A stretch of 64,000 bases of DNA from Clusia tigrina (GCA_920105625.2 OV050030.1:240653889-240717888), one strand, 5' to 3'. Shown: positions 24,601 to 37,716, numbered from the stretch's first letter. Notes: a model not told the origin generated them from the letters alone. Translations and numbers: made by a program.

Positions 24601-27600
24601 AAAGTTACAAGCATTTGTATGTTGCAAACTTTAAAAGGTGTAGGACGTTCCGTATAGAACTTAGGGCCATTTGAAGTTTTATCAGTGTTTGATTTGGGAC
24701 ACAAGGGTAGCATAGCTTTGAGCGATAGATTAAAATGACAAGAGGCTCGAGTACTTTATTGTTACAAAATTTCAAGGTTTTATGACGCTCCAGTAAAAAG
24801 TTACAAGCATTTGAATGTTGCAAACTTTGATAGGTGTAGGACGTACCGTATAGAAGTTAGGGCCATTTGCAGTTTTACCAGTGTTTGATTTGGGACTCAA
24901 GGGTAGCATAGCTTTGAGCGATAGCTTAAATTGACAAGAGGCTCGAGTACTTTATTGTTACAAAATTTCAAGGTTTTATGACGCTCCAGTAAAAAGTTAC
25001 AAGCATTTGTCTGTTGCAAACTTTGATAGGTGTAGGACGTAACGTTTAGAAGTTAGGGCAATTAGAAGTTTTATCAGTGTTTGATTTGGGACTCAAGGGT
25101 AGCATAGCTGTGAGCGATAGCTTAAATTGACAAGAGGCTCGAGTACTTTATTGTTACAAAATTTCAAGGTTTTATGACGCTCCAGTAAAAAGTTACAAGC
25201 ATTTGTATGTTGCAAACTTTGATAGGTGTAGGACGTTCCGTATAGAAGTTAGGGCCATTTGAAGTTTTATCAGTGTTTGATTTGGGACATAAGGGTAGCA
25301 TAGCTTTGAGCGATAGCTTAAATTGACAAGAGGCTCGAGTACTTTATTGTTACAAAATTTCAAGGTTTTATGACCCTCCAGTAACAAGTTACAAGCATTT
25401 GTATGTTGCAAACTTTGATAGGTGTAGGACGTACCGTATAGAAATTAGGGCCATTTGAAATTTAATCAGTGTTTGATTTGGGACTCAAGGGTAGCATAGC
25501 TTTGAGCGATAGCTTAAATTGACAAGAGGCTCGAGTACTTTATTGTTAGAAAATTTCAAGGTTTTATGACGCTCCAGTAACAAGTTACAAGCATTTGTAT
25601 GTTGCAAACTTTGATAGGTGTAGGACGTACCGTATAGAAGTTAGGGCCATTTGAAATTAATTCAGTGTTTGATTTGGGACTCAAGGGTATCATAGCTTTG
25701 AGCGTTAGCTTAAATTGACAAGAGGCTCGAGTACTTTATTGTTACAAAATTTCGAGGTTTTATGACGCTCCAGTAAAAAGTTACAAGCATTTGTATGTTG
25801 CAAACTTTGATAGATGTAGGACGTACCGTAAATAAGTTAGGGCCATTTTAAGTTTTATGAGTGTTTGATTTGGGACTCAAGGGTAGCATAACTTTGAGCG
25901 ATAGCTTAAATTGACAAGACGCTCGAGTACTTTATTGTTACAAAATTTCAAGGTTTTATGACGCTCCAGTAAAAAGTTACAAGCTTTTGTATGTTGCAAA
26001 CTTTGATAGGTGTAGGACGTTCCGTATAGAAGTTAGGGCCATTTGAAGTTTTATCAGTGTTTTATTTGGGACTCAAGGGTAGCATATCTTTGAGCGATAG
26101 CTTAAATTGAGCAGGGGCTCGAGTACTTTATTGTTACAAAATTTCAAGGGTTTATGACGCTCCAGTAAAAAGTTACAAGCATTTGAATGTTGCAAACTTT
26201 GATAGGTGTAGGACGTACCGTATAGAAGTTAGGGCCATTTGCAGTTTTACCAGTGTTTGATTTGGGACTCAAGGGTAGCATAGCTTTGAGCGATAGCTTA
26301 AATTAACAAGAGGCTCGAGTACTTTATTGTTACCAAATTTCAAGGTTTTATGACGCTCCAGTAAAAAGTTACAAGCATTTGTCTGTTGCAAACTTTGATA
26401 GGTGTAGGACGTACCGTTTAGAAGTTAAGGCCATTAGAAGTTTAATCAGTGTTTGATTTGGGACTCAAGGGTAGCATAGCTGTGAGCGATAACTTAATTT
26501 GACAAGAGGCTCGAGTACTTTATTGTTACAAAATTTCAAGGTTTTATGACGCTCCAGTAAAAAGTTACAAGCATTTGTATGTTGCAAACTTTGATAGGTG
26601 TAGGACGTTCCGTACAGAAGTTAGGGCCATTTGAAGTTTTATGAGTGTTTGATTTGGGACTCAAGGGTAGCATAGCTTTGAGCGATAGCTTAAATTGGCA
26701 AGAGGCTCGAGTACTTTATTGTTACAAAATTTCAAGGTTTTATGACGCTCCAGTAACAAGTCACAAGCATTTGTATGTTGCAAACTTTGATAGGTGTAGG
26801 ATGTACCGTATAGAAGTTAGGGCCATTTGAAGTTTTATCAGTGCTTGATTTGGGACTCAAGGGTGGCATAGCTTTGAGCGATAGATTAAATTGACAAGAG
26901 GCTCGAGTAATTTATTGTTACAAAATTTCAAGGTTTTATGACGCTCCAGTAACAAGTTACAAGCATTTGTATGTTGCAAACTTTGATAGGTGTAGGACGT
27001 ACCGTATAGAAGTTAGGGCCATTTGAAATTAATTCAGTGTTTGATTTGGGACTCAAGGGTAGCATAGCTTTGAGCGATAGCTTAAATTGACAAGAGGCTC
27101 GAGTACTTTATTGTTACAAAATTTCGAGGTTTTATGACGCTCCAGTAAAAAGTTACAAGCATTTGTCTGTTGCAAACTTTGATAGGTGTAGGACGTACCG
27201 TTTAGAAGTTAGGGCCATTTGCAGTTTTACCAGTGTTTGATTTGGGACTCAAGGGTAGCATAGCTTTGAGCGATAGCTTAAATTGACAAGAGGCTCGAGT
27301 ACTTTATTGTTACAAAATTTCAAGGTTTTATGACGCTCCAGTAAAAAGTTACAAGCATTTGTCTGTTGCAAACTTTGATAGGTGTAGGACGTAACGTTTA
27401 GAAGTTAGGGCAATTAGAAGTTTTATCAGTGTTTGATTTGGGACTCAAGGGTAGCATAGCTGTGAGCGATAACTTAATTTGACAAGAGGCTCGAGTACTT
27501 TATTGTTACAAAATTTCAAGGTTTTATGACGCTCCAGTAAAAAGTTACAAGCATTTGTATGTTGCAAACTTTGATAGGTGTAGGACGTTCCGTATAGAAG

Positions 27601-27834
27601 TTAGGGCCATTTGAAGTTTTATCAGTGTTTGATTTGGGACATAAGGGTAGCATAGCTTTGAGCGATAGCTTAAATTGACAAGAGGCTCGAGTACTTTATT
27701 GTTACAAAATTTCAAGGTTTTATGACCCTCCAGTAACAAGTTACAAGCATTTGTATGTTGCAAACTTTGATAGGTGTAGGACGTACCGTATAGAAATTAG
27801 GGCCATTTGAAATTTAATCAGTGTTTGATTTGGG

Positions 27835-27926
27835 ACTCAAGGGTAGCATAGCTTTGAGCGATAGCTTAAATTGACAAGAGAATCAAGGGTAGCATAGCTT
27901 TGAGCGATAGCTTAAATTGAGAAGAG
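27835..27926 (+). repeat. 46-bp partial-monomer tandem duplication (2 units)
   Basis: Monomer segment 53-98 (ACTCAAGG through GACAAGAG) is present twice in a row, at 27,835-27,880 and 27,881-27,926. The second unit begins AATCAAGG. It lies between the CTCAAG and CTCGAG boxes, which are 46 bp apart in the normal unit, so the length equals one box-to-box slip. The second copy has a private GAGAAGAGG change. Confidence 0.92.
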
Positions 27927-30232
27927 GCTCGAGTACTTTATTGTTAGAAAATTTCAAGGTTTTATGACGCTCCAGTAACAAGTTACAAGCATTTGTATGT
28001 TGCAAACTTTGATAGGTGTAGGACGTACCGTATAGAAGTTAGGGCCATTTGAAATTAATTCAGTGTTTGATTTGGGACTCAAGGGTATCATAGCTTTGAG
28101 CGTTAGCTTAAATTGACAAGAGGCTCGAGTACTTTATTGTTACAAAATTTCGAGGTTTTATGACGCTCCAGTAAAAAGTTACAAGCATTTGTATGTTGCA
28201 AACTTTGATAGATGTAGGACGTACCGTAAATAAGTTAGGGCCATTTTAAGTTTTATGAGTGTTTGATTTGGGACTCAAGGGTAGCATAACTTTGAGCGAT
28301 AGCTTAAATTGACAAGACGCTCGAGTACTTTATTGTTACAAAATTTCAAGGTTTTATGACGCTCCAGTAAAAAGTTACAAGCTTTTGTATGTTGCAAACT
28401 TTGATAGGTGTAGGACGTTCCGTATAGAAGTTAGGGCCATTTGAAGTTTTATCAGTGTTTTATTTGGGACTCAAGGGTAGCATATCTTTGAGCGATAGCT
28501 TAAATTGAGCAGAGGCTCGAGTACTTTATTGTTACAAAATTTCAAGGGTTTATGACGCTCCAGTAAAAAGTTACAAGCATTTGAATGTTGCAAACTTTGA
28601 TAGGTGTAGGACGTACCGTATAGAAGTTAGGGCCATTTGAAGTTTTACCAGTGTTTGATTTGGGACTCAAGGGTAGCATAGCTTTGAGCGATAGCTTAAA
28701 TTAACAAGAGGCTCGAGTACTTTATTGTTACCAAATTTCAAGGTTTTATGACGCTCCAGTAAAAAGTTACAAGCATTTGTCTGTTGCAAACTTTGATAGG
28801 TGTAGGACGTACCGTTTAGAAGTTAAGGCCATTAGAAGTTTAATCAGTGTTTGATTTGGGACTCAAGGGTAGCATAGCTGTGAGCGATAACTTAATTTGA
28901 CAAGAGGCTCGAGTACTTTATTGTTACAAAATTTCAAGGTTTTATGACGCTCCAGTAAAAAGTTACAAGCATTTGTATGTTGCAAACTTTGATAGGTGTA
29001 GGACGTTCCGTACAGAAGTTAGGGCCATTTGAAGTTTTATGAGTGTTTGATTTGGGACTCAAGGGTAGCATAGCTTTGAGCGATAGCTTAAATTGGCAAG
29101 AGGCTCGAGTACTTTATTGTTACAAAATTTCAAGGTTTTATGACGCTCCAGTAACAAGTCACAAGCATTTGTATGTTGCAAACTTTGATAGGTGTAGGAT
29201 GTACCGTATAGAAGTTAGGGCCATTTGAAGTTTTATCAGTGCTTGATTTGGGACTCAAGGGTGGCATAGCTTTGAGCGATAGATTAAATTGACAAGAGGC
29301 TCGAGTACTTTATTGTTACAAAATTTCAAGGTTTTATGACGCTCCAGTAACAAGTTACAAGCATTTGTATGTTGCAAACTTTGATAGGTGTAGGACGTAC
29401 CGTATAGAAGTTAGGGCCATTTGAAATTAATTCAGTGTTTGATTTGGGACTCAAGGGTAGCATAGCTTTGAGCGATAGCTTAAATTGACAAGAGGCTCGA
29501 GTACTTTATTGTTACAAAATTTCGAGGTTTTATGACGCTCCAGTAAAAAGTTACAAGCATTTGTCTGTTGCAAACTTTGATAGGTGTAGGACGTACCGTT
29601 TAGAAGTTAGGGCCATTTGCAGTTTTACCAGTGTTTGATTTGGGACTCAAGGGTAGCATAGCTTTGAGCGATAGCTTAAATTGACAAGAGGCTCGAGTAC
29701 TTTATTGTTACAAAATTTCAAGGTTTTATGACGCTCCAGTAAAAAGTTACAAGCATTTGTCTGTTGCAAACTTTGATAGGTGTAGGACGTAACGTTTAGA
29801 AGTTAGGGCAATTAGAAGTTTTATCAGTGTTTGATTTGGGACTCAAGGGTAGCATAGCTGTGAGCGATAACTTAATTTGACAAGAGGCTCGAGTACTTTA
29901 TTGTTACAAAATTTCAAGGTTTTATGACGCTCCAGTAAAAAGTTACAAGCATTTGTATGTTGCAAACTTTGATAGGTGTAGGACGTTCCGTATAGAAGTT
30001 AGGGCCATTTGAAGTTTTATCAGTGTTTGATTTGGGACATAAGGGTAGCATAGCTTTGAGCGATAGCTTAAATTGACAAGAGGCTCGAGTACTTTATTGT
30101 TACAAAATTTCAAGGTTTTATGACCCTCCAGTAACAAGTTACAAGCATTTGTATGTTGCAAACTTTGATAGGTGTAGGACGTACCGTATAGAAATTAGGG
30201 CCATTTGAAATTTAATCAGTGTTTGATTTGGG

Positions 30233-30324
30233 ACTCAAGGGTAGCATAGCTTTGAGCGATAGCTTAAATTGACAAGAGAATCAAGGGTAGCATAGCTTTG
30301 AGCGATAGCTTAAATTGACAAGAG
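30233..30324 (+). repeat. 46-bp partial-monomer tandem duplication (2 units)
   Basis: Same event as at 27,835, exactly 2,398 bp downstream, copied as part of the HOR. Units are 30,233-30,278 and 30,279-30,324. This copy keeps GACAAGAGG where the upstream one has GAGAAGAGG. Confidence 0.92.
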
Positions 30325-32238
30325 GCTCGAGTACTTTATTGTTAGAAAATTTCAAGGTTTTATGACGCTCCAGTAACAAGTTACAAGCATTTGTATGTTG
30401 CAAACTTTGATAGGTGTAGGACGTACCGTATAGAAGTTAGGGCCATTTGAAATTAATTCAGTGTTTGATTTGGGACTCAAGGGTATCATAGCTTTGAGCG
30501 TTAGCTTAAATTGACAAGAGGCTCGAGTACTTTATTGTTACAAAATTTCGAGGTTTTATGACGCTCCAGTAAAAAGTTACAAGCATTTGTATGTTGCAAA
30601 CTTTGATAGATGTAGGACGTACCGTAAATAAGTTAGGGCCATTTTAAGTTTTATGAGTGTTTGATTTGGGACTCAAGGATAGCATAACTTTGAGCGATAG
30701 CTTAAATTGACAAGACGCTCGAGTACTTTATTGTTACAAAATTTCAAGGTTTTATGACGCTCCAGTAAAAAGTTACAAGCTTTTGTATGTTGCAAACTTT
30801 GATAGGTGTAGGACGTTCCGTATAGAAGTTAGGGCCATTTGAAGTTTTATCAGTGTTTTATTTGGGACTCAAGGGTAGCATATCTTTGAGCGATAGCTTA
30901 AATTGAGCAGAGGCTCGAGTACTTTATTGTTACAAAATTTCAAGGGTTTATGACGCTCCAGTAAAAAGTTACAAGCATTTGAATGTTGCAAACTTTGATA
31001 GGTGTAGGACGTACCGTATAGAAGTTAGGGCCATTTGCAGTTTTACCAGTGTTTGATTTGGGACTCAAGGGTAGCACAGCTTTGAGCGATAGCTTAAATT
31101 AACAAGAGGCTCGAGTACTTTATTGTTACCAAATTTCAAGGTTTTATGACGCTCCAGTAAAAAGTTACAAGCATTTGTCTGTTGCAAATTTTGATAGGTG
31201 TAGGACGTACCGTTTAGAAGTTAAGGCCATTAGAAGTTTAATCAGTGTTTGATTTGGGACTCAAGGGTAGCATAGCTGTGAGCGATAACTTAATTTGACA
31301 AGAGGCTCGAGTACTTTATTGTTACAAAATTTCAAGGTTTTATGACGCTCCAGTAAAAAGTTACAAGCATTTGTATGTTGCAAACTTTGATAGGTGTAGG
31401 ACGTTCCGTACAGAAGTTAGGGCCATTTGAAGTTTTATGAGTGTTTGATTTGGGACTCAAGGGTAGCATAGCTTTGAGCGATAGCTTAAATTGGCAAGAG
31501 GCTCGAGTACTTTATTGTTACAAAATTTCAAGGTTTTATGACGCTCCAGTAACAAGTCACAAGCATTTGTATGTTGCAAACTTTGATAGGTGTAGGATGT
31601 ACCGTATAGAAGTTAGGGCCATTTGAAGTTTTATCAGTGCTTGATTTGGGACTCAAGGGTGGCATAGCTTTGAGCGATAGATTAAATTGACAAGAGGCTC
31701 GAGTACTTTATTGTTACAAAATTTCAAGGTTTTATGACGCTCCAGTAACAAGTTACAAGCATTTGTATGTTGCAAACTTTGATAGGTGTAGGACGTACCG
31801 TATAGAAGTTAGGGCCATTTGAAATTAATTCAGTGTTTGATTTGGGACTCAAGGGTAGCATAGCTTTGAGCGATAGCTTAAATTGACAAGAGGCTCGAGT
31901 ACTTTATTGTTACAAAATTTCGAGGTTTTATGACGCTCCAGTAAAAAGTTACAAGCATTTGTCTGTTGCAAACTTTGATAGGTGTAGGACGTACCGTTTA
32001 GAAGTTAGGGCCATTTGCAGTTTTACCAGTGTTTGATTTGGGACTCAAGGGTAGCATAGCTTTGAGCGATAGCTTAAATTGACAAGAGGCTCGAGTACTT
32101 TATTGTTACAAAATTTCAAGGTTTTATGACGCTCCAGTAAAAAGTTACAAGCATTTGTCTGTTGCAAACTTTGATAGGTGTAGGACGTAACGTTTAGAAG
32201 TTAGGGCAATTAGAAGTTTTATCAGTGTTTGATTTGGG

Positions 32239-32376
32239 ACTCAAGGGTAGCATAGCTTTGAGCGATAGCTTAAATTGACAAGAGAATCAAGGGTAGCATA
32301 GCTTTGAGCGATAGCTTAAATTGACAAGAGACTCAAGGGTAGCATAGCTTTGAGCGATAGCTTAAATTGACAAGAG
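32239..32376 (+). repeat. 46-bp partial-monomer tandem triplication
   Basis: Three tandem copies of the 53-98 segment occupy 32,239-32,284, 32,285-32,330 (starts AATCAAGG) and 32,331-32,376 (starts ACTCAAGG). It occurs right after a GTAACGTTTAGAAG unit, a place where the other HOR copies have no insertion, so it is a new expansion or a junction made from the two-unit form. Confidence 0.92.
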
Positions 32377-33898
32377 GCTCGAGTACTTTATTGTTACAAA
32401 ATTTCAAGGTTTTATGACGCTCCAGTAACAAGTTACAAGCATTTGTATGTTGCAAACTTTGATAGGTGTAGGATGTACCGTATAGAAGTTAGGGCCATTT
32501 GAAGTTTTATCAGTGCTTGATTTGGGACTCAAGGGTGGCATAGCTTTGAGCGATAGATTAAATTGACAAGAGGCTCGAGTACTTTATTGTTACAAAATTT
32601 CAAGGTTTTATGACGCTCCAGTAACAAGTTACAAGCATTTGTATGTTGCAAACTTTGATAGGTGTAGGACGTTCCGTATAGAAGTTAGGGCCATTTGAAA
32701 TTAATTCAGTGTTTGATTTGGGACTCAAGGGTAGCATAGCTTTGAGCGAAAGCTTAAATTGACAAGAGGCTCGAGTACTTTATTGTTACAAAATTTCGAG
32801 GTTTTATGACGCTCCAGTAAAAAGTTACAAGCATTTGTATGTTCCAAACTTTGATAGGTGTAGGACGTACCGAATAGAAGTTAGGGCCATTTGAAGTTTT
32901 ATCAGTGTTTGATTTGGGACTCAAGGGTAGCATAGCTTTGAGCGATAGCTTAAATTGACAAGAGGCTCGAGTACTTTATTGTTAAAAAATTTAAAGGTTT
33001 TATGACGCTCCAGTAAAAAGTTACAGGCATTTGTATGTTGCAAACTTTGATAGGTGTAGGACGTACCGTATAGAAGTTAGGGCCATTTGAAATTAATTCA
33101 GTGTTTGATTTGGGACTCAAGGGTAGCATAGCTTTGAGCGATAGCTTAAATTGACAAGAGGCTCGAGTACTTTATTGTTACAAAATTTCGAGGTTTTATG
33201 ACGCTCCAGTAAAAAGTTACAAGCATTTGTCTGTTGCAAACTTTGATAGGTGTAGGACGTACCGTTTAGAAGTTAGGGCCATTTGCAGTTTTACCAGTGT
33301 TTGATTTGGGACTCAAGGGTAGCATAGCTTTGAGCGATAGCTTAAATTGACAAGAGGCTCGAGTACTTTATTGTTACAAAATTTCAAGGTTTTATGACGC
33401 TCCAGTAAAAAGTTACAAGCATTTGTCTGTTGCAAACTTTGATAGGTGTAGGACGTAACGTTTAGAAGTTAGGGCAATTAGAAGTTTTATCAGTGTTTGA
33501 TTTGGGACTCAAGGGTAGCATAGCTGTGAGCGATAACTTAATTTGACAAGAGGCTCGAGTACTTTATTGTTACAAAATTTCAAGGTTTTATGACGCTCCA
33601 GTAAAAAGTTACAAGCATTTGTATGTTGCAAACTTTGATAGGTGTAGGACGTTCCGTATAGAAGTTAGGGCCATTTGAAGTTTTATCAGTGTTTGATTTG
33701 GGACATAAGGGTAGCATAGCTTTGAGCGATAGCTTAAATTGACAAGAGGCTCGAGTACTTTATTGTTACAAAATTTCAAGGTTTTATGACCCTCCAGTAA
33801 CAAGTTACAAGCATTTGTATGTTGCAAACTTTGATAGGTGTAGGACGTACCGTATAGAAATTAGGGCCATTTGAAATTTAATCAGTGTTTGATTTGGG

Positions 33899-33999
33899 AC
33901 TCAAGGGTAGCATAGCTTTGAGCGATAGCTTAACTTGACAAGAGGCATTTGGGACTCAAGGGTAGCATAGCTTTGAGCGATAGCTTAAATTGACAAGAG
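33899..33999 (+). repeat. 55-bp partial-monomer duplication
   Basis: At the place homologous to the 46-bp insertion at 30,279, this copy carries a 55-bp insertion (33,945-33,999) joining GAGGC to ATTTGGGACTC. The duplicated piece is monomer 46-100 rather than 53-98. The upstream unit also has TAACTTGAC for TAAATTGAC. Either an independent slip hit the same site or an earlier 46-bp form was reworked. Confidence 0.9.
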
Positions 34000-35913
34000 G
34001 CTCGAGTACTTTATTGTTAGAAAATTTCAAGGTTTTATGACGCTCCAGTAACAAGTTACAAGCATTTGTATGTTGCAAACTTTGATAGGTGTAGGACGTA
34101 CCGTATAGAAGTTAGGGCCATTTGAAATTAATTCAGTGTTTGATTTGGGACTCAAGGGTATCATAGCTTTGAGCGTTAGCTTAAATTGACAAGAGGCTCG
34201 AGTACTTTATTGTTACAAAATTTCGAGGTTTTATGACGCTCCAGTAAAAAGTTACAAGCATTTGTATGTTGCAAACTTTGATAGATGTAGGACGTACCGT
34301 AAATAAGTTAGGGCCATTTTAAGTTTTATGAGTGTTTGATTTGGGACTCAAGGATAGCATAACTTTGAGCGATAGCTTAAATTGACAAGACGCTCGAGTA
34401 CTTTATTGTTACAAAATTTCAAGGTTTTATGACGCTCCAGTAAAAAGTTACAAGCTTTTGTATGTTGCAAACTTTGATAGGTGTAGGACGTTCCGTATAG
34501 AAGTTAGGGCCATTTGAAGTTTTATCAGTGTTTTATTTGGGACTCAAGGGTAGCATATCTTTGAGCGATAGCTTAAATTGAGCAGAGGCTCGAGTACTTT
34601 ATTGTTACAAAATTTCAAGGGTTTATGACGCTCCAGTAAAAAGTTACAAGCATTTGAATGTTGCAAACTTTGATAGGTGTAGGACGTACCGTATAGAAGT
34701 TAGGGCCATTTGCAGTTTTACCAGTGTTTGATTTGGGACTCAAGGGTAGCACAGCTTTGAGCGATAGCTTAAATTAACAAGAGGCTCGAGTACTTTATTG
34801 TTACCAAATTTCAAGGTTTTATGACGCTCCAGTAAAAAGTTACAAGCATTTGTCTGTTGCAAATTTTGATAGGTGTAGGACGTACCGTTTAGAAGTTAAG
34901 GCCATTAGAAGTTTAATCAGTGTTTGATTTGGGACTCAAGGGTAGCATAGCTGTGAGCGATAACTTAATTTGACAAGAGGCTCGAGTACTTTATTGTTAC
35001 AAAATTTCAAGGTTTTATGACGCTCCAGTAAAAAGTTACAAGCATTTGTATGTTGCAAACTTTGATAGGTGTAGGACGTTCCGTACAGAAGTTAGGGCCA
35101 TTTGAAGTTTTATGAGTGTTTGATTTGGGACTCAAGGGTAGCATAGCTTTGAGCGATAGCTTAAATTGACAAGAGGCTCGAGTACTTTATTGTTACAAAA
35201 TTTCAAGGTTTTATGACGCTCCAGTAACAAGTCACAAGCATTTGTATGTTGCAAACTTTGATAGGTGTAGGATGTACCGTATAGAAGTTAGGGCCATTTG
35301 AAGTTTTATCAGTGCTTGATTTGGGACTCAAGGGTGGCATAGCTTTGAGCGATAGATTAAATTGACAAGAGGCTCGAGTACTTTATTGTTACAAAATTTC
35401 AAGGTTTTATGACGCTCCAGTAACAAGTTACAAGCATTTGTATGTTGCAAACTTTGATAGGTGTAGGACGTACCGTATAGAAGTTAGGGCCATTTGAAAT
35501 TAATTCAGTGTTTGATTTGGGACTCAAGGGTAGCATAGCTTTGAGCGATAGCTTAAATTGACAAGAGGCTCGAGTACTTTATTGTTACAAAATTTCGAGG
35601 TTTTATGACGCTCCAGTAAAAAGTTACAAGCATTTGTCTGTTGCAAACTTTGATAGGTGTAGGACGTACCGTTTAGAAGTTAGGGCCATTTGCAGTTTTA
35701 CCAGTGTTTGATTTGGGACTCAAGGGTAGCATAGCTTTGAGCGATAGCTTAAATTGACAAGAGGCTCGAGTACTTTATTGTTACAAAATTTCAAGGTTTT
35801 ATGACGCTCCAGTAAAAAGTTACAAGCATTTGTCTGTTGCAAACTTTGATAGGTGTAGGACGTAACGTTTAGAAGTTAGGGCAATTAGAAGTTTTATCAG
35901 TGTTTGATTTGGG

Positions 35914-36051
35914 ACTCAAGGGTAGCATAGCTTTGAGCGATAGCTTAAATTGACAAGAGAATCAAGGGTAGCATAGCTTTGAGCGATAGCTTAAATTGAC
36001 AAGAGACTCAAGGGTAGCATAGCTTTGAGCGATAGCTTAAATTGACAAGAG
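35914..36051 (+). repeat. 46-bp partial-monomer tandem triplication (second copy)
   Basis: Identical in layout to 32,239-32,376 and 3,675 bp downstream: units at 35,914-35,959, 35,960-36,005 and 36,006-36,051. It was carried by the 3.67-kb segmental duplication. Confidence 0.92.
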
Positions 36052-37716
36052 GCTCGAGTACTTTATTGTTACAAAATTTCAAGGTTTTATGACGCTCCAG
36101 TAACAAGTTACAAGCATTTGTATGTTGCAAACTTTGATAGGTGTAGGATGTACCGTATAGAAGTTAGGGCCATTTGAAGTTTTATCAGTGCTTGATTTGG
36201 GACTCAAGGGTGGCATAGCTTTGAGCGATAGATTAAATTGACAAGAGGCTCGAGTACTTTATTGTTACAAAATTTCAAGGTTTTATGACGCTCCAGTAAC
36301 AAGTTACAAGCATTTGTATGTTGCAAACTTTGATAGGTGTAGGACGTTCCGTATAGAAGTTAGGGCCATTTGAAATTAATTCAGTGTTTGATTTGGGACT
36401 CAAGGGTAGCATAGCTTTGAGCGAAAGCTTAAATTGACAAGAGGCTCGAGTACTTTATTGTTACAAAATTTCGAGGTTTTATGACGCTCCAGTAAAAAGT
36501 TACAAGCATTTGTATGTTCCAAACTTTGATAGGTGTAGGACGTACCGAATAGAAGTTAGGGCCATTTGAAGTTTTATCAGTGTTTGATTTGGGACTCAAG
36601 GGTAGCATAGCTTTGAGCGATAGCTTAAATTGACAAGAGGCTCGAGTACTTTATTGTTAAAAAATTTAAAGGTTTTATGACGCTCCAGTAAAAAGTTACA
36701 GGCATTTGTATGTTGCAAAATTTGATAGGTGTAGGAAGTACCGTATAGAAGTTAGGGCCATTTGAAGTTTTATCCGTGTTTGATTTGGGACTCAAGGGTA
36801 GCATAGATTTGATCGATAGCTTAAATTGACCAGAGGCTCGAGTACTTTATTGTTTCAAAATTTCCAGGTTTTATGACGCTCCAGTAAAAAGTTACAAGCA
36901 TTTGTATGTTGCAAACTTTGATAGGTGTAGGACGTACCGTATAGAAGTTAGGGCCATTTGAAGTTTTATCCGTGTTTGATTTGGGACTCAAGGGTAGCAT
37001 AGCTTTGAGCGATAGCTTAAATTGACCAGAGGATCGAGTACTTTATTGTTACATAATTTCAAGGTTTTATGACGCTCCAGTAAAAAGTTACAAGCATCTG
37101 TATGTTGCAAACTTTGATAGGTGTAGGACGTAAAGTATAGATGTTAGGGCCATTTGAAGTTTTATCAGTGTTTGATTTGGGACTCAAGGGTAGCATAGCT
37201 TTGAGCGCTAGCTTAAATTGACAAGAGGCTCGAGTACTTTATTGTTACAAATTGCAAGGTTTTATGACGCTCCAGTAAAAAGTTACAAGCATTTGTATGT
37301 TGCAAACTTTGATAGGTGTAGGACGTAAAGTATAGATGTTAGGGCCATTTGAAGTTTTATCAGTGTTTGATTTGGGACTCAAGGGTATCATAGCTTTGAG
37401 CGATAGCTTAAATTGACAAGAGGCTCGAGTACTTTATTGTTACAAAATTTCAAGGTTTTGTGATGCTCCAGTAAAAAGTTACAAGCATTTGTATGTTGCA
37501 AACTTTGATAGGTGTAGGACGTACCGTATAGAAGTTAGGGCCATTTGAAGTTTTATCAGTGTTTAATTTGGGACTCAAGGGTAGCACAGCTTTGAGCGAT
37601 AGCTTACATTGACAAGAGGCTCGAGCACTTTATTGTTACAAAATGTCAAGGGTTTATGACGCTTCAGTAAAAAGTTACAAGCATTTGTATGTTGGAAACT
37701 TTGATAGGTGTAGGAC

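Larger units (their letters stand above)
24600..32190 (+). repeat. 12-mer higher-order repeat, 2,352 to 2,398 bp
   Basis: The marker GTAACGTTTAGAAG occurs at 25,039, 27,391, 29,789 and 32,187, with steps of 2,352, 2,398 and 2,398 bp. The first step is exactly 12 x 196. The others gain 46 bp from a partial-monomer duplication at 27,881 and 30,279. Other linked markers (AATTAATTCAG, CCGTAAATAAG, GTCACAAGC, CAGTGCTTGATTTG) keep the same spacing. Copies differ by only scattered substitutions, for example GCAGGGGCTC versus GCAGAGGCTC, so this looks like one of the most recently amplified parts of the window. Confidence 0.9.
29379..36720 (+). repeat. Tandem segmental duplication, ~3.67 kb x 2
   Basis: About 29,379-33,045 is repeated at 33,045-36,720. 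The offset is 3,666 bp before the insertion at 33,945 (29,943 versus 33,609) and 3,675 bp after it (32,285 versus 35,960); the 9-bp change is the 55-bp versus 46-bp insertion. The total fits 18 x 196 plus 147 (46 + 46 + 55). Shared rare features include GTTCCAAAC with CCGAATAG near 32,840/36,515 and AAAAAATTTAAAGG near 32,990/36,660. The second copy ends near 36,720, where subfamily II begins. Confidence 0.9.

Noticed and set aside
36700..36760. Assembly misjoin at the subfamily border
   Set aside because: The monomer register continues cleanly and right-type units already occur just to the left, so I treat it as real biology; only spanning reads can settle it.
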